Positions 22,701 to 34,493 are shown, numbered from the stretch's first letter. The stretch is DNA of 64,000 nucleotides from Dryas octopetala (GCA_963921425.1 OY992836.1:10695304-10759303), one strand, 5' to 3'. The notes: a model not told the origin generated them from the letters alone. Program-made: numbers and translations.

Positions 22701-23441
22701 GTCAAGATTAAAAGGGGATTAGATATGTTTACTTTAATGCTTTTCATTTTGTAAGTCAGGTGTACTGATGTTTAATTGATTCACAAAATCTATCCATGCA
22801 TATTGATGTGTAGCAATCTCATACCACTAGAGAATGCTTCAGGATTGATTTGGTCTAACTCAGGCCTCTTATGTATTCTTTAAGCTCATCAATTTTCTCT
22901 TTAAAGATTAATTTGTGCAAGTGTCTATGCCTATCACTTCTCTTCCAAATACATTTTTCTTCTTTTTTCTTGTGAACTCTACCATTAGCAGAAAAGTCTT
23001 CCTAAATCCAAAATCTTCTGTTTAGAAAAACGGAATACTTTTCATGTCTTTCATATGGAGAAACATTTAGCTACTGACTGCTTTGTATGAATATTTAGCT
23101 TCATACTCATTGATCCATAGTTTGATGCTCTCTAAAAATGTCACATTGTATATTATTACCTCATTTACCTCTCTGGTTTTCACTTAGTTTTTCAAGTCTT
23201 CATCCATAGCTACAGAAAGGCCATGGTTGCTCATCCGTAATTTACAGTGTGGTACCTGTCTTAAATCAAACGAATTATGTTCAAATAAAAAAGCTTTACT
23301 TTCTGCAAACAAATGATTGATCAATGTTCCATGCTGAAATACATCAAGAATCATGTTTCTTTACAAGTGATGTATGTGCATTCAATGCACAATTATAATG
23401 TAAACTCTAAGAATAAAGGTGCCTGTTTGACATAAATTGTA
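19725..23441. other. Intergenic region between CYSTM and the xylosidase
   Basis: No gene recognised. It holds a small A/T hairpin at about 19,908-19,976, a possible micro-insertion at 20,009-20,025 (8-bp repeat aacttcaa on both sides), poly(T) and poly(A) runs (20,165; 20,410; 22,605) and the micro-insertion at 21,479. The final kilobase is the 3' flank of the xylosidase gene. Confidence 0.4.
21479..21502 (+). mobile_element. Micro-retroposon: tttggtc plus poly(A), 24 bp
   Basis: The insert tttggtc followed by 17 A is flanked by an exact 17-bp direct repeat, AAAGATTTGATGAAGTC (21,462-21,478 and 21,503-21,519). This is the layout of target-primed insertion with almost the whole element missing. 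Confidence 0.85.
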
Positions 23442-26400
23442 TTAATTAGTTTCAATTGAGAGAACATGTTCTATATCCCCTGCCATTAAGATATGATTAC
23501 CCAATGGCAATATCCTTTCCCCATAATCATTTGCAAAGCTAAGATGTGTACAAGGATCGACTAGAATGCTTGTTACAGCAGATTTGTATGGAGTAGTATG
23601 CACACGGTTAAATCCAATCAGCTGTTGTTTTGGAGCACCTTTAAGAACATTTGGCACTCTTGAGAACAACATCACAATATGACTTCCGTCCTTGTCTCCT
23701 ATATTCATAAATGTGATTTCAACAAAGAATCTCAAGGAATCACAAGATGTCACCTCATCTATGTGTAAATAGTCCACTACATCTCCTGCTTTGTGTAGTT
23801 TGTTTTTACTGGAACCAGCCTTGAAAGGTCTTGATAAGCTTAACTTGTTTGGCGCTGATACAATACTGTAAGTGAAATTACTGTAGCTTAAGCCATGTCC
23901 AAATCCATACACCCTGTTCCCTGTGTAAAATCGGTAGGTTCTTCCCGGATAACCATCAGAAGAATCAGCCCTCATGTTCATATCATTCATTGGTATACTG
24001 GTGAATGACTCAGGATACCAAGTCATAGGCAACCTTCCACCTATTTATAATCATATCAAATGATCATGACAAATTAACACCTTAATAGCAAATTCATATT
24101 AAATTTCCAATACCTACCTGGATTAAAATCTCCAAAGATGACTTCTGCTAGTGCTCTCCCACCAGCTTCCCCAGGGTACCCAATCCAAAGAATGCTTGCG
24201 ATTTGTGGGTCTTCTTCGGCAAATGATACATCAAGTGGCCCACCACCAGTAAGAACTAGAATCACTGGTTCTTTACTTACAGCAGCCACAGAAGTTACAA
24301 GGGCCATCTGTTTACCAGGTAAGAGAAGACTAACTCGGTCATGATCTTCTCTTTCTTGGGACAAATCAATACCAACGACTATAACAACGAAATCAGCTTT
24401 CTTGGCAGTACGAATTGCTTCTTTGAACCCAGCATCAGAATTACACGGTACATCAAGGCAACCAGCTCTATAAGATGTTCTTTTTGTGTACTCTTGAAGA
24501 CCCTCAAAAAGACTCTTTGGGTTGCAGGGAATCCCTATACAATCAGAGAACAACGGCAGATCCTTTAGCTAAATAACCCTCATGAAATGCTGTCATTACT
24601 GTGCATGGTTACTAATTTCAATTTAGTGCAACATGGGGAAAACATGGAAACAAATTTAGAAGCCAGTATTAATCACGAAATGTGGCAATATTTTGAAGAA
24701 GGTTGATGAAGAGTAGTAAAATGAATCTCTACTTTGATGGGAAGGCAGGGTAAAAATGTGTATTCTTGCAAGGTGGATGCCATTCTAGATTTAATTGAGA
24801 ATGTGGCTGGTTCGTACATTCCCAATTTTCATGTTCAAAATGCCAACAGTAGTCCATTAGTACGTATCATTCATACATAAGATGACTCTACCAAGTGTAA
24901 CAACCTGAGAAATCGTCAATAACTGAAAAATCTATATATAGTCTAAGAAACTTTATATGATACCACACAGTAGTAATACATGTAGAAAATCATACCTGTG
25001 TAACCCCCACCCAGCAAACTTGCATTGTTTGCCAATGGACCAATAACAGCCAAGGAAAAATCAACATCCTTTTTCAAAGGCAGGAACTTCTTATCATTTT
25101 TAAGAAGCACAATTCCTTGCCTTGTCGCTTCAAGTGCCAAAGTCTTGTGCTCTGAGGTACAGACATCTTGAGGTCCCAACCTGCCAAATTGCCCTTTCGT
25201 GGGATCTCCATCAAACAACCCTAGACGAAGTTGAACAGAGAAAAGATTGAGAAGAGCCCTGTCTATGTCTTCCTCTTGCACCTTCCCTTGTTTGATTGTA
25301 GAAAGAGTATTTCGAAGCAAGTATGTACCACAATTAATATCCGTCCCTACAAATAACTTATTCAATTATGACAGTTTAAAAGAAATCCACACATTTTTAG
25401 TCATGAATAGATATTACAAGAAATTTTCAATAATTTCAATGGAAAGAAACAATCATAAAGACCTGCTTTAAGAACATCCGCAACTGCATCCTCAGGACTT
25501 TTTGTGTAATTCTGATATTCAAAGACTGTGGCCACAGCATCACAGTCTGAGGTGATATATCTGTATTTAATCCACCAAGGAGTATGCATATGATATGAGT
25601 CTTATTTATCTATCAAGTTTGAATATCTATTCTTTTTCAATTTCTATTCAAATATAGATAAGCATGAAGAAATGCTTACCCTTTGAATCCCCATTCATTC
25701 CGAGCTTTCTCCAAGAGATCTTTCTGTGCACATGCAGGAACCCCATTTACTGCATTGTAAGAACACATTAAGCAGCTAGCTTTACCTTGTTGTATGCAAC
25801 TACGAAAAGGCGGCTGATATGTATCCTCCATATCTTGTTCTGAAACCTACTATCAAACATGAATCAAGCTATTAAAACACACAAAACCCAAGCTGAAATT
25901 GACTAACATTCTATAATTATCAGAAAGTTAAATAAAGTCTTACCACAGCATTGAAACTATATCTACTAAAATTCCCCCACATCTCCAAGTCATAAGCAGT
26001 GAAATGTTTGCAACAAGCTGAGAGCATTAGACCATCACTCCCACCACCTCCATCATCACCTTCCAATACTCTCCTGTGTCCAAACCCATGTCTAATTCCA
26101 CCACCAGTTCTCCAATTCCCACCCTGGAAACCCCTCACAAACTCAATAGCATAAGCAGAAGCAACCATGGGGTCCTCACCAGGGGTCTCTTGGCCTCTCC
26201 CCCATCTGGGGTCCCTAAAAATATTGATATTGGGTGCCCAAAATGTCAACCCAGCTTGTCCAACATTGTACATAGCTCTGGCCTCAACCGCTATGGCCGA
26301 CCCAATTAGGGACCAAAGGGTCCTATTGAGAGCAGCCGCGGTGACAATCACTTGTGGGAAGCTAGTGGCTGAAGGGATGGTGCCATTGAAGGACACACCA

Positions 26401-26717
26401 GGGCCATTGGTGGCGATGCCGTGAAGTGACTCGGACCACCATTCGTAGTGTGGTATGCCGAGTCTTGGAATGGCAGAGGCATTGTTTGAGAGCTGTTGGA
26501 TCTTTTCTGGGAGGGTGAGGAGGGAGATTAGGGACTGAGCTCTGGTGTGTATGGGGAGGGAGGTGTTGCAGAAAGGGTAGGAGCTGTGGTGGGGTGGCTT
26601 GCATGGGAATTGAAGGTGTGGATTTGATGATGACGATGTGAATGGCTGGGATATGCTGCAGCAGAATTTGAGGAGTTCTAGGAGGAAGAAGAAGAGGGAT
26701 TTCCACTGAGGAGACAT
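23442..26717 (-). CDS. BXL7: Probable beta-D-xylosidase 7-like, glycoside hydrolase family 3, six exons
   Basis: Exons on the minus strand: 26717-25944, 25846-25680, 25560-25463, 25346-24996, 24534-24118, 24040-23442. The joined frame is 2,406 nt (801 aa plus stop) with GT-AG introns. Residues 1-24 form a hydrophobic secretion signal, so the enzyme should act in the cell wall, releasing xylose (possibly also arabinose) from xylan side chains or oligomers. The GH3 N-terminal barrel spans about 40-345, with [28 protein letters not shown] and the nucleophile motif ITSDCDAV (Asp319 as likely nucleophile). The GH3 C-terminal domain carries [12 protein letters not shown] (523-534, likely region of the acid/base) and a [10 protein letters not shown] segment. 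A fibronectin-III-like end follows ([12 protein letters not shown], then [10 protein letters not shown]). A Gly-rich loop near 200-225 is longer than I recall for the family. The sequence most resembles Arabidopsis BXL7; substrate preference cannot be read from sequence. Confidence 0.94.
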
Positions 26718-26820
26718 CCAAAACTAAAAGTCAGTGAAGAGTATGAAGACCAGTGGTTGTACTTTGCATATTAATCTACCACTTAAATAAAATCAAAGCA
26801 GCTGTCGGGTAGCCTAAGTT

Positions 26821-26839
26821 TTTTTTTTTTTTGGCCAAG
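26821..26839 (-). mobile_element. Micro-retroposon: cttggcc plus poly(A), 19 bp
   Basis: On the minus strand the insert reads cttggcc followed by 12 A. It is flanked by an exact 17-bp direct repeat, GTCGGGTAGCCTAAGTT (26,804-26,820 and 26,840-26,856). It lies about 100 bp upstream of the xylosidase start codon. Confidence 0.87.
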
Positions 26840-27710
26840 GTCGGGTAGCCTAAGTTAGAACTTAGAAGAGCTGTGAAATTTCTCAGTTTGCATCCAAGTT
26901 TAATCTCCCATCTCCCCAATTTTTGTTTACTATATTTGGTAGCAAGACTGCCCATTAAAAACTTGCCACTTGTTCAATTGTTATTATAAAAATAAAATTG
27001 ACAATTTAAAATAAAAAATTATAGTAACAATTGAACAAGTTGCAATTTTTTAGTAGATAATCTTGCCTTAGCATGATGAGGTGGTAAGTAAGCTCTCAAT
27101 TAAGGTTTTTTGGATGGAGTCGGGTTTAGTGCACATTTTTAAGTGTAGAATTTTAATTTAAAAAGTTTCGATGCTTTATTAACATATCTCTAATTTATAT
27201 ATTGTATTGTAGATTGTAAAATTATCGTTTCAAAATGTGAGATTTCTCTACATATACATTGACTTGGTATTGAGCTACACAATCCCAACAATACTTACTT
27301 ACTTAGAATATAAATGCTGGTCTCAATACCTAGGTTTGGAGTTTTTAGATTCCAAATCGTTCTCATGTTAGAAAGATTTGAACAAACAGTGGTTAATCAC
27401 GGGCCAAACTATTGATGTATAAAATATTCAGAGTTGGGGATGAAAAGAGTTTCAGAGCTTGTTTTGGTGTAAGAAGGATACAAAGAATTTGGTATAAACA
27501 AACAAAATGAATTGATAATATATAAGTTGGAAATGATGAAAACCAAAACAGTATTGAGTAATTATAATCATTATTTTAGGCTTGCTTAAATGCTTTTACT
27601 TATTTAATAGTCAAAATCAAGAATAATCGATATTTAATTAATTATTAATTGAAATAAGTTGATGATTATATCTGACTCAACAAATCGCGGTAGCTCAAAG
27701 GTCTGATCGG

Positions 27711-27725
27711 TATTTCTGACCAAAA
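27711..27725 (+). mobile_element. Micro-retroposon: ctgacc plus poly(A), about 15 bp
   Basis: The insert tatttctgacc plus A-run lies between AAAGGTCTGATCGG (27,697-27,710) and AAAGGTCTGCTCGG (27,726-27,739), one mismatch in 14. It is of the same design as the copies at 21,479 and 26,821 but older. Confidence 0.65.
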
Positions 27726-27877
27726 AAAGGTCTGCTCGGCATATTTGATAGTTCAGCCTAAAAAATAAAACAAGCAATGTTATTAGACATTAATTAGAGT
27801 GATGCAAGTGTGTTGTTGACCAATGTTCTGCAACTTATTAGAGTGATGCACGTGTGGTGTTGGCCAACAAATTATAT

Positions 27878-28248
27878 GAGTTATTTATACTTACACCCCT
27901 TGAGATTTATCGTTTTTTCACATATATCTTTTGGGGTTTTAAAAATTACACATACATCTCCTGAGGTTTCAAAACTATTGCACATAACCCCCTACAGTGA
28001 GACAAAAAATGATTAGAAAATATGCAAAAATGCATGCTAAGGAATGAAATGGCCTAATAAGATTACTCAAGGTGTAAGGTCCAACCTCAATACAAATATC
28101 TTCTTCTTTGTTTATTTATTGTTTTGTCTTACAGAGGTTATATGCAACAGTTTTGAAACCTCAGGAGGTGTATGTGTAATTTTTGAAATCCCGAGAGGTA
28201 TATGTAAAAAGATGATAAACCACATGGGGTGTAAGTGTAAATAACTCC
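27878..28248. mobile_element. TIR element (about 371 bp) with 130-bp inverted ends
   Basis: The left end gagttatttatacttacacccc and right end ggggtgtaagtgtaaataactc are inverted copies extending about 130 bp inward, including acatctcctgaggtttcaaaac / gttttgaaacctcaggaggt. It is flanked by similar 9-mers (aaattatat and agattatat). The two apparent open frames are mirror images and not genes. Confidence 0.88.
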
Positions 28249-28829
28249 AGATTATATATCATGGTTAAGTTAGGAGTGGACATAGTCTGAATTGATTCAA
28301 TTTATGTCTAAAACTACAAATCAAATCAACCTAATCGGTTTGATTTTTTTTTTTCCAAATCAAAACTAATTAAACTATATACTTGACCGAACCAAACTAG
28401 TTCATTCATTGTCGGTTTATTTTGGTTGATTTGAACAGTTTAAGAAGAGAGGACAAATAAAAAAAATAATAAAGATATGAACATGAATGGAAAAAAATAT
28501 ATGTCAAGAAGTTAAAGAATAAGATAGAGAAAAGTTGCAAAGAGAGAAGGAATGGATGCATTGATTAAAGGGAGCTTGAGAGGGAAGGAGGAATGAGATT
28601 ATGTTGGTTAACTCGTCGATTCCAATCAGCATGTCAAGTTTCATGCAATTCTGAGTTCGGACTCAATGATTTCTACTAGTCTTGTTCTAGGTCACCTCGG
28701 TACTTCAGAGCAGACTCAAGGTTTGAGCTCAGTGTCACATTTATGGATCTATCCCTGATAATATATATGATATGACATAACATTAACTATAAATGAATTA
28801 CATAACTCTTTTTTTCTTTCGTTTTTTTA

Positions 28830-29220
28830 GAAACTACTTAACTCAATCATTTATCACAACATTAAGAGTAAATGGTCTTTCATTCCCCTAAAGGTTCTTT
28901 CTTTGGCATCTATAATATATCCTTGGATAGTTACCATATATGACAACCTAGGTAATTAATTCCCTCAAAAGTGTATTGTATTACTTTTTTTTTTTTGTTG
29001 GAGAGTAGGTGTACAATTTATGATTTCATTACGACCATATATTGAAGTTATTTTGATCATTATGACCATATATTTTGCGATTTCATTGTAATTTCATTAA
29101 GATCGTAATTAATTTTTCATTTAATTTTAAATATACTCTCGACTCTATAAAATGCATTTATTAGGGAGTTTCATTGTAATTTAATTATGCTTTAATATCC
29201 ATAGGTAATTTAATTTTGTC
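28830..29220 (+). promoter_or_regulatory. Gene-less copy of the defensin-like upstream region (in arm L1)
   Basis: The block runs from the ttaccatatatgacaacc segment through gaccatatattgaagttatt, cgatttcattgtaatttcatt and gcatttattagggagtttcat to atatccataggt. It then switches to unrelated sequence just before the TATA box and coding exons would come. It is matched in mirror orientation at 38,450-38,865 and in parallel at 9,420-9,720, upstream of copy E. Confidence 0.8.
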
Positions 29221-29221
29221 T

Positions 29222-30127
29222 CACTTTTAGGCCATCTTGACCATCCAATGTATTTTAGGCTTAGTTTGGTATTGCTATGAGAAAAAATAGTTATTAAGTA
29301 AAACAGTTGTGAATTAAAGTCAGCTGTAAAGTAAAACAGTTGAGTATTTGGTAAACTATGTTTTCAAAAGTGCTGTGAGTGCAAAAAACACTATCAAAGT
29401 GTTTGGTAAATTTTCATGTAAAATTGTTGTATCTATTTATAATTACTAAAATAAACATGATGCTGAAAGTGAATTTGATTTATTTGTTTGGTAAAAAACA
29501 GGCCTTTTCTTGGAGAAATTATTCTATATAACCGATACACTGCTACGTGGTATAATTAATTTATGTGACGTCATAATATGAGTGGATGTTACTAATACTA
29601 TACCCTACAAATATAAACATATCGTCCAATAATACTCTTACACATTGAATTGGTTACACAATGTGACGGTACGTATATCAGTTATACCCAATAATTTTTT
29701 CTTTAGTTGTTAATAATTTTTTGTCAACAAATTTATATTAACATTAAAATTGCTAAAAACAAAATAATTAAAAAAGTATGCATATTATTTTTGTAAGTAT
29801 ATTATAATTTTAATGGTACAAACAAAATACCATAGTTAATAATCAATATAAAATTAAGGATATCTTGGGCAACTAAAATTTTTAATTAATGGGCTCAACA
29901 ACTTTCAATCAGTTTTGAAAAGCAGGTGAATAATTGCTTTTCGAAATTGTAGTGAGTGACATAAAATAGTGAGGCACTATAGTTTTTTGTTTTTTTACCA
30001 AATACTAAAATTGTTGTGAGTGACCTAAAATTGTCATCCACAACAGATTTTGGGTATCCAACAACAATCCCCAACAAGCCCTTAATCTAATGGTTTAAAT
30101 AAGGTGTAAAATGGTGTGGGTCATGAA
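29222..30127. mobile_element. TIR element with gggtcaggttc ends, carrying internal sequence, in arm L1
   Basis: The right end reads aaggtgtaaaatggtgtgggtcatgaacctgacc. The family is best seen complete at 45,621-46,434. The interior here includes an AT-rich block (ggcttagtttggtattgct ... caacaagccctta) and the short MITE at 29,516. The inverted counterpart lies at about 37,532-38,450. Confidence 0.55.
29516..29700. mobile_element. Short MITE, family copy 2
   Basis: Same family as 8,999-9,175: ends aaattattctatataaccga and ttataccc-aataattttt, with a shared core tggatgttactaatactatacccta. It is nested in the larger element of arm L1. Confidence 0.82.
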
Positions 30128-30132
30128 CCTGA

Positions 30133-30134
<2 letters not shown>

Positions 30135-30163
<29 letters not shown>
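30135..30163. repeat. (TA)n microsatellite in arm L1
   Basis: A TA tract of about 29 bp at the border between two MITE-type elements; its mirror lies at 37,504-37,531. Confidence 0.95.
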
Positions 30164-32398
30164 CTTCTTTCATTGAGAGATCCCTCATTTAATGGTAAAT
30201 AAGGGGTCTCTTGTGGGGCCCACTCCTCATTATATTTTGATGATTGAAATCCTCTACAAATTGGGTCTTTGTTGAACAATCATCATTGCAAAAAATTAGC
30301 TAAATCGAAAATAATTTACCTGTTTGATTGAATGGTCATTATTTCAAGTGTTAATCGAAAATATTTTGTTAGTTTTATGCAAGAATGATTTTTGAATAAA
30401 GACCTAAAAGATAGACAGTTTGGATTCTTAAGTACTACATAGAGTGGGCCTGAAGAGACATCCCTTATGACTCATTCTATATTGTATTTCAACAATCCGA
30501 ACCGTTTATTTCATAGGTATCTATTCAAAGATTATTTATGCAAAAAATTAGAAAAATCGAAAATCATTAGGATATCTAATTTTGATTGAAAAATTGATGA
30601 ACTTAATATTTTTGACAAACACTTAATTGAAATGATGATGACCATTTAATTAAACAGCTACATAGTTTCCAATTTATCTAATTTTTTGCAAGGTTGATTG
30701 TTGAAATAAGACTTAAAAAATAGACAACTTCAATTGTCGAATTACAATTTAGAAAGGGCCCCACAAGCGATCCTTTTTTTACCCTTAAATGAAGGATCCC
30801 ACGTTAAAAGGGGCCTATATATAGTGTGGGTTCAATTCCCAACATCATGTACACTTGAATTAAATTGTTTTTTTTTTCTAAATCAGAAAATAGAGAGAAA
30901 AACAAGGAGATGTGGTAAAAGTTTGTCAAGTCATTCTTTTTTCTCGCCTTGAGCATTCGAACGCTGTTTGTAATGCGATTGTTGTTCGAAAGTTACAACC
31001 CACATTTAGGTAAAAAATTAACAAATTCATTTACATGGTGTTTTTACATATTGCTTGTCAAATATTAATACACAACTACAACAACGTAAAACATACAGGT
31101 CCAAAAAAGAAAATATTTTGAAAATAGAAAATAAAAAATACAGGCAATACTATATATTGGTTAATATAAACACATATCTTATCGGTGATGGAGAGTGACG
31201 ATCATTAACGCTCACGAAGGAGCATTCGAAGTTTTGAATTAACCCTCGTTGAAAATTTGTCACCCTAAATTTATAATGTGGACTTGTTTAACCTAAGAAA
31301 AATATGAGTGGATCTACTTAACAGAAAACAAAGTTAAGAGGGTTAATGAAAACAATGAAAACTTAAAACTAGACTTATGGTTCATTATCTATACAACTTT
31401 TTTGACCACTATATATTATCTATACAACTCAAGCATGTGAAAATATTAATACACAATTACAAGAAAGTGATACACACAATTCTAAAGAAAAAAGAATCTC
31501 AAAAAATCAAAAATTTCGATTATTATTGTGGATTAGTGCCACTGACTGTTAGTAATCAGGGCATTTGAACAATTGTTTAAAATATGGATCTCATAAATTT
31601 AATTATAAAACGTAAGTTTATTTATCATTGAAAATTGTGAAATAGATGTTCGTATTAATAACTGTAGTTTAAAAAATAGGCTATACTGCCCTTCGAGCCT
31701 ATTTTAATTTACATCCTTTATTTCTACCTCCAATAAATTTTAAGAATATGAATTTACTTATCTCACACATTATATTCTCGAAAAATGTATACCTTTATTT
31801 ATTTCCTTCCCGGTCTCATACCTCTAACCTAGTAACCCTAACACTCTCTCCGCCCTCCTTTTTTTTAATCTAATTAATGAGTGTTGGCCCCAAAATGAAG
31901 AGCAAGTAATTTGAATTTACATTTAATTGTTCAGACGAGCTTGCAAAATGGACTTCAATCATGTGGTCAACACTTGTTTTTGAAGATATGGTCAAAACCA
32001 AAACAAGTGCAATAATTGTCTAGGAATATTAAGTGCATCAAACTGATTAGTCTTTTATTATTGACTACCACAATCATTTTTTGCATTGTATTCATCAAGC
32101 AATTAATGATCACCTTAGGAAGCTTTTAAGAATCATATATAATTAGATTTGTTGGATTTTATTTCAACGTTTACTTGGGCCAAGACTCACTTTAGCTAGT
32201 GTTTTTTTTTTTTTTTTTTTTTTTTGTGTGAGTCTTTAGCCTGCTATTGCACTAAAAAAAATTAATATTCTTGTTTATCAAGAAACTCACAACTCGCTCT
32301 TGCCAAAAATTATGAAAGCCAATTTAAAATAAAATCATGACTCATACTTATTTATATTTATTATTTATTATTGTTATGGAATATATCCAATACAAAGA
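30164..32398. other. Arm L1 body between the microsatellite and gene A
   Basis: It holds foldback-MITE derived sequence (about 30,170-30,830), then AT-rich DNA downstream of gene A with no recognisable gene. Short open frames here recur as mirror copies in arm R1 and show no domain. Confidence 0.5.
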
Positions 32399-33111
32399 TC
32401 AACAATAGCAATGGCATTGATGAGCATTGCCTACTTTTTTGCATAATCCTCCTTTTTCACATTCAACTATACAATATACCCAGCATTTACCATTCTTGTT
32501 TGGGTCGTCATCCACACCAGGCACACAATTTCCAAGTTTCGGATGGTTATTACAACACCTAGAATCAATTTCTTGAGCAATTGCTATCTTGCAAACTGGA
32601 ATTGAAAACAAATTAAGTATTAGTTTTTCAGAATTAATGGTCATTATCATATAATCACACTCATAACATTACGATATGATTAAGCTTGGTTCAAAAGAGT
32701 GTGTATATTACAAGATATATTCTTTGGACAAAAAAAAGTGCAAATGGACTTAATTACATAATAAAAATCATAATAACACTGACAAAAGAAAGAAAGTGTT
32801 GTTAGACCGTACGTAGGAACTTCCAATAATAGATTCTTATAGTGGAAAAGTAGAAAAAAACCATTAAGTCACATGAACATATGAAATAAATAAAAATCAA
32901 TAAAAACTTGATCCATAAAATAAAAAGCGTACATGCATGAGTTTTCTACTACTGAAACAACCCTAATAGCTTGCATGCACATGAAATATGTTAGACTAGA
33001 AAAATAAAAAGGCTTAGACAAGGATAATATGATTCAAGATCATTGAAACAAACCTGCACTGAATAAAAGCATCGACATAAGGACAAAAGATGCGAATGTA
33101 ACCTTAGTCAT
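32399..33111 (-). CDS. Defensin-like peptide, copy A
   Basis: Exons on the minus strand: 33111-33054 (58 nt) and 32595-32399 (197 nt), giving 84 aa. Exon 1 encodes the signal peptide (MTKVTFASFVLMSMLLFSA); secretion cleavage is likely near VCKIAIA/QE. The mature part of about 55 residues has ten cysteines: an adjacent pair (RCC), C-x3-C (CWVYC), a GxC-type GGLC, C-x-C (CHC) and a final YC. The Cx3C, GxC and CxC set is the cysteine-stabilised alpha-beta signature of plant defensin-like peptides; the count allows five disulfides. Likely a secreted antimicrobial or signalling peptide; which one cannot be told. Exon 2 encodes the same peptide as copy B. The intron (458 nt) lacks about 60 nt present in B and C. 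The upstream open ATG in the intron is not the start. Confidence 0.9.
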
Positions 33112-33310
33112 CTTTTTCCCCGAGAATTAACTCACTTCTCCACTTTTTTTTTGTTGAAAATGTTGCAAAAATCTACAGTATATATAGTCGGAAGTAAGAA
33201 GTAGATAGCTGAAATAACCTATGAATATTAAAGCATAATTAAATTACAATGAAACTCCCTAATAAATGCAATTTATAGGGTCAAGAGTAAATTTACAATG
33301 AAATTACTGT
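33112..33310 (-). promoter_or_regulatory. Promoter of defensin-like gene A
   Basis: TATA element tatatata at about 33,178-33,187, 75 bp from the ATG, preceded (on the minus strand) by cttacttccga, atatt-cataggttatttc and gcatttattagggagtttc. The block is conserved in A, B, C, D and, more loosely, E. Confidence 0.82.
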
Positions 33311-34049
33311 CTTATCATTTCATTATGACCATATATTTAAATATTTTGATCATTATGACCATATATTTTACGATTTCATTGTAATTTCATTAAGACCGTA
33401 ATTAATTTTTAATTGTATATACTACTCGATCTCCATATATTTTGCCGTTTCATTAAGATCGTAATTAAATATTTTGCGATTTCATCAAAATAATGATTTA
33501 AATATATTGAAGTTATTTTGATCAAATGATATGGTCATAATGATCAAAATATATGGTCATAATAATCAAAATAACTTCAATATATGGAGAGTAATGTATA
33601 CAATTAAAAATTAATTACGGTCTTAATGAAATTACAATGAAATCCCAAAATATATGGTCATAATGATCGTGATTTCATTAATGATTTCATTAAGACCGAA
33701 ATTAAATATTTTGTGATTTCATCAAATTAATGTTTTAAATATATTGAAGTTATAATAATGATTTAAATATATTGAAGTTATAATAATGATTTAAATATAT
33801 TGAAGTTATTTTGATCAAAATATATGGCCATAATAGTCAAAATAACTTGGATATAATCATAAATTGTAAACAATTTATGATTTCATTAATGATTTCTTTA
33901 CGACCATATAACTTCAATATATGGAGAGTAATGTATACAATTAAAAATTAATTATGGTCTTAATGAAATTACAATGAAATCACAAAATATATGGTCATAA
34001 TGATCAAAATAACTTCAATATACGGTAGTAATTAATGAAATCATAAATT
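33311..34049. repeat. Promoter-derived repeat array in the A-B divergent spacer
   Basis: Direct and inverted copies of the motifs gaccatatattttg, ttgatcattatgaccat, gatttcattgtaatttcatt and cgtaattaatttttaatt tile the whole stretch. It has the same composition as the larger array at 41,351-42,545. Confidence 0.85.
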
Positions 34050-34200
34050 GTATTGCAAAAATCTACAGTATATATAGTCGGAGTAAGAAGTAGATAGCTA
34101 AAATAACCTATGGATATTAAAGCATAATTAAATTACAATGAAACTCCCTAATAAATGCATTTTATAGGGTCAAGAGTATATTTACAATGAAATGACGGTC
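34050..34200 (-). promoter_or_regulatory. Gene-less minus-strand promoter copy in the A-B spacer
   Basis: Contains ttgcaaaaatctacag-tatatatag-tcgg followed by the entire conserved upstream block, so a complete TATA region points left (minus), but array sequence follows in place of the leader and ATG. The junction (attgtattgcaaaaatc) is the mirror of the junction at 41,346, which ties the two spacers together. Confidence 0.85.
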
Positions 34201-34204
34201 ATAT

Positions 34205-34493
34205 GATTTCATTACGTCCATATATTGAAGTTATTTTGATCATTATGACCATATATTTTACGATTTCATTGTAATTTCATTAAGACCGTAATTAATTTTT
34301 AATTTAACTTTAAATATACTCTTAACTCTATTAAATACATTTATTAGGGAGTTTCATTGTAATTTAATTATGCTTTAATATACGTAGGTTATTTTAGCTA
34401 TCTATTTCTTACTTCCCGACTATATATACTGCAGATTTTTGCAACATTTTCAACAAAAAAAGTGGAGAAGTGAATTAATTCTCGAGAAAAAAG
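34205..34493 (+). promoter_or_regulatory. Promoter of defensin-like gene B
   Basis: Conserved block with gaccatatattttacg, gcatttattagggagtttc and cttacttcccgac, then tatatata at 34,421-34,428, 73 bp before the ATG. The leader tcgagaaaaaag directly precedes ATG. Confidence 0.83.

Larger units (their letters stand above)
26718..27875. other. Upstream flank of the xylosidase gene
   Basis: Presumed promoter and AT-rich DNA with no clear TATA box at the expected distance. It contains two micro-insertions (26,821 and 27,711) but no recognisable gene. Confidence 0.4.
28287..33310. repeat. Left arm (L1) of an 11-kb near-palindrome
   Basis: The arm begins at ctgaattgattcaattt (28,287) and is the reverse complement of the block ending at 39,395, feature for feature: a dispersed AT-rich block, a gene-less promoter copy, a MITE, a TA microsatellite, a foldback family copy, then defensin-like gene A. 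The arms differ by scattered single-base changes and small indels (for example one base in the hexamer near 31,407 against 36,253). I estimate 95-98% identity. Confidence 0.93.

Noticed and set aside
30825-30860. tRNA-like B-box string ggttcaattccc
   Set aside because: No A box or cloverleaf could be formed around it.
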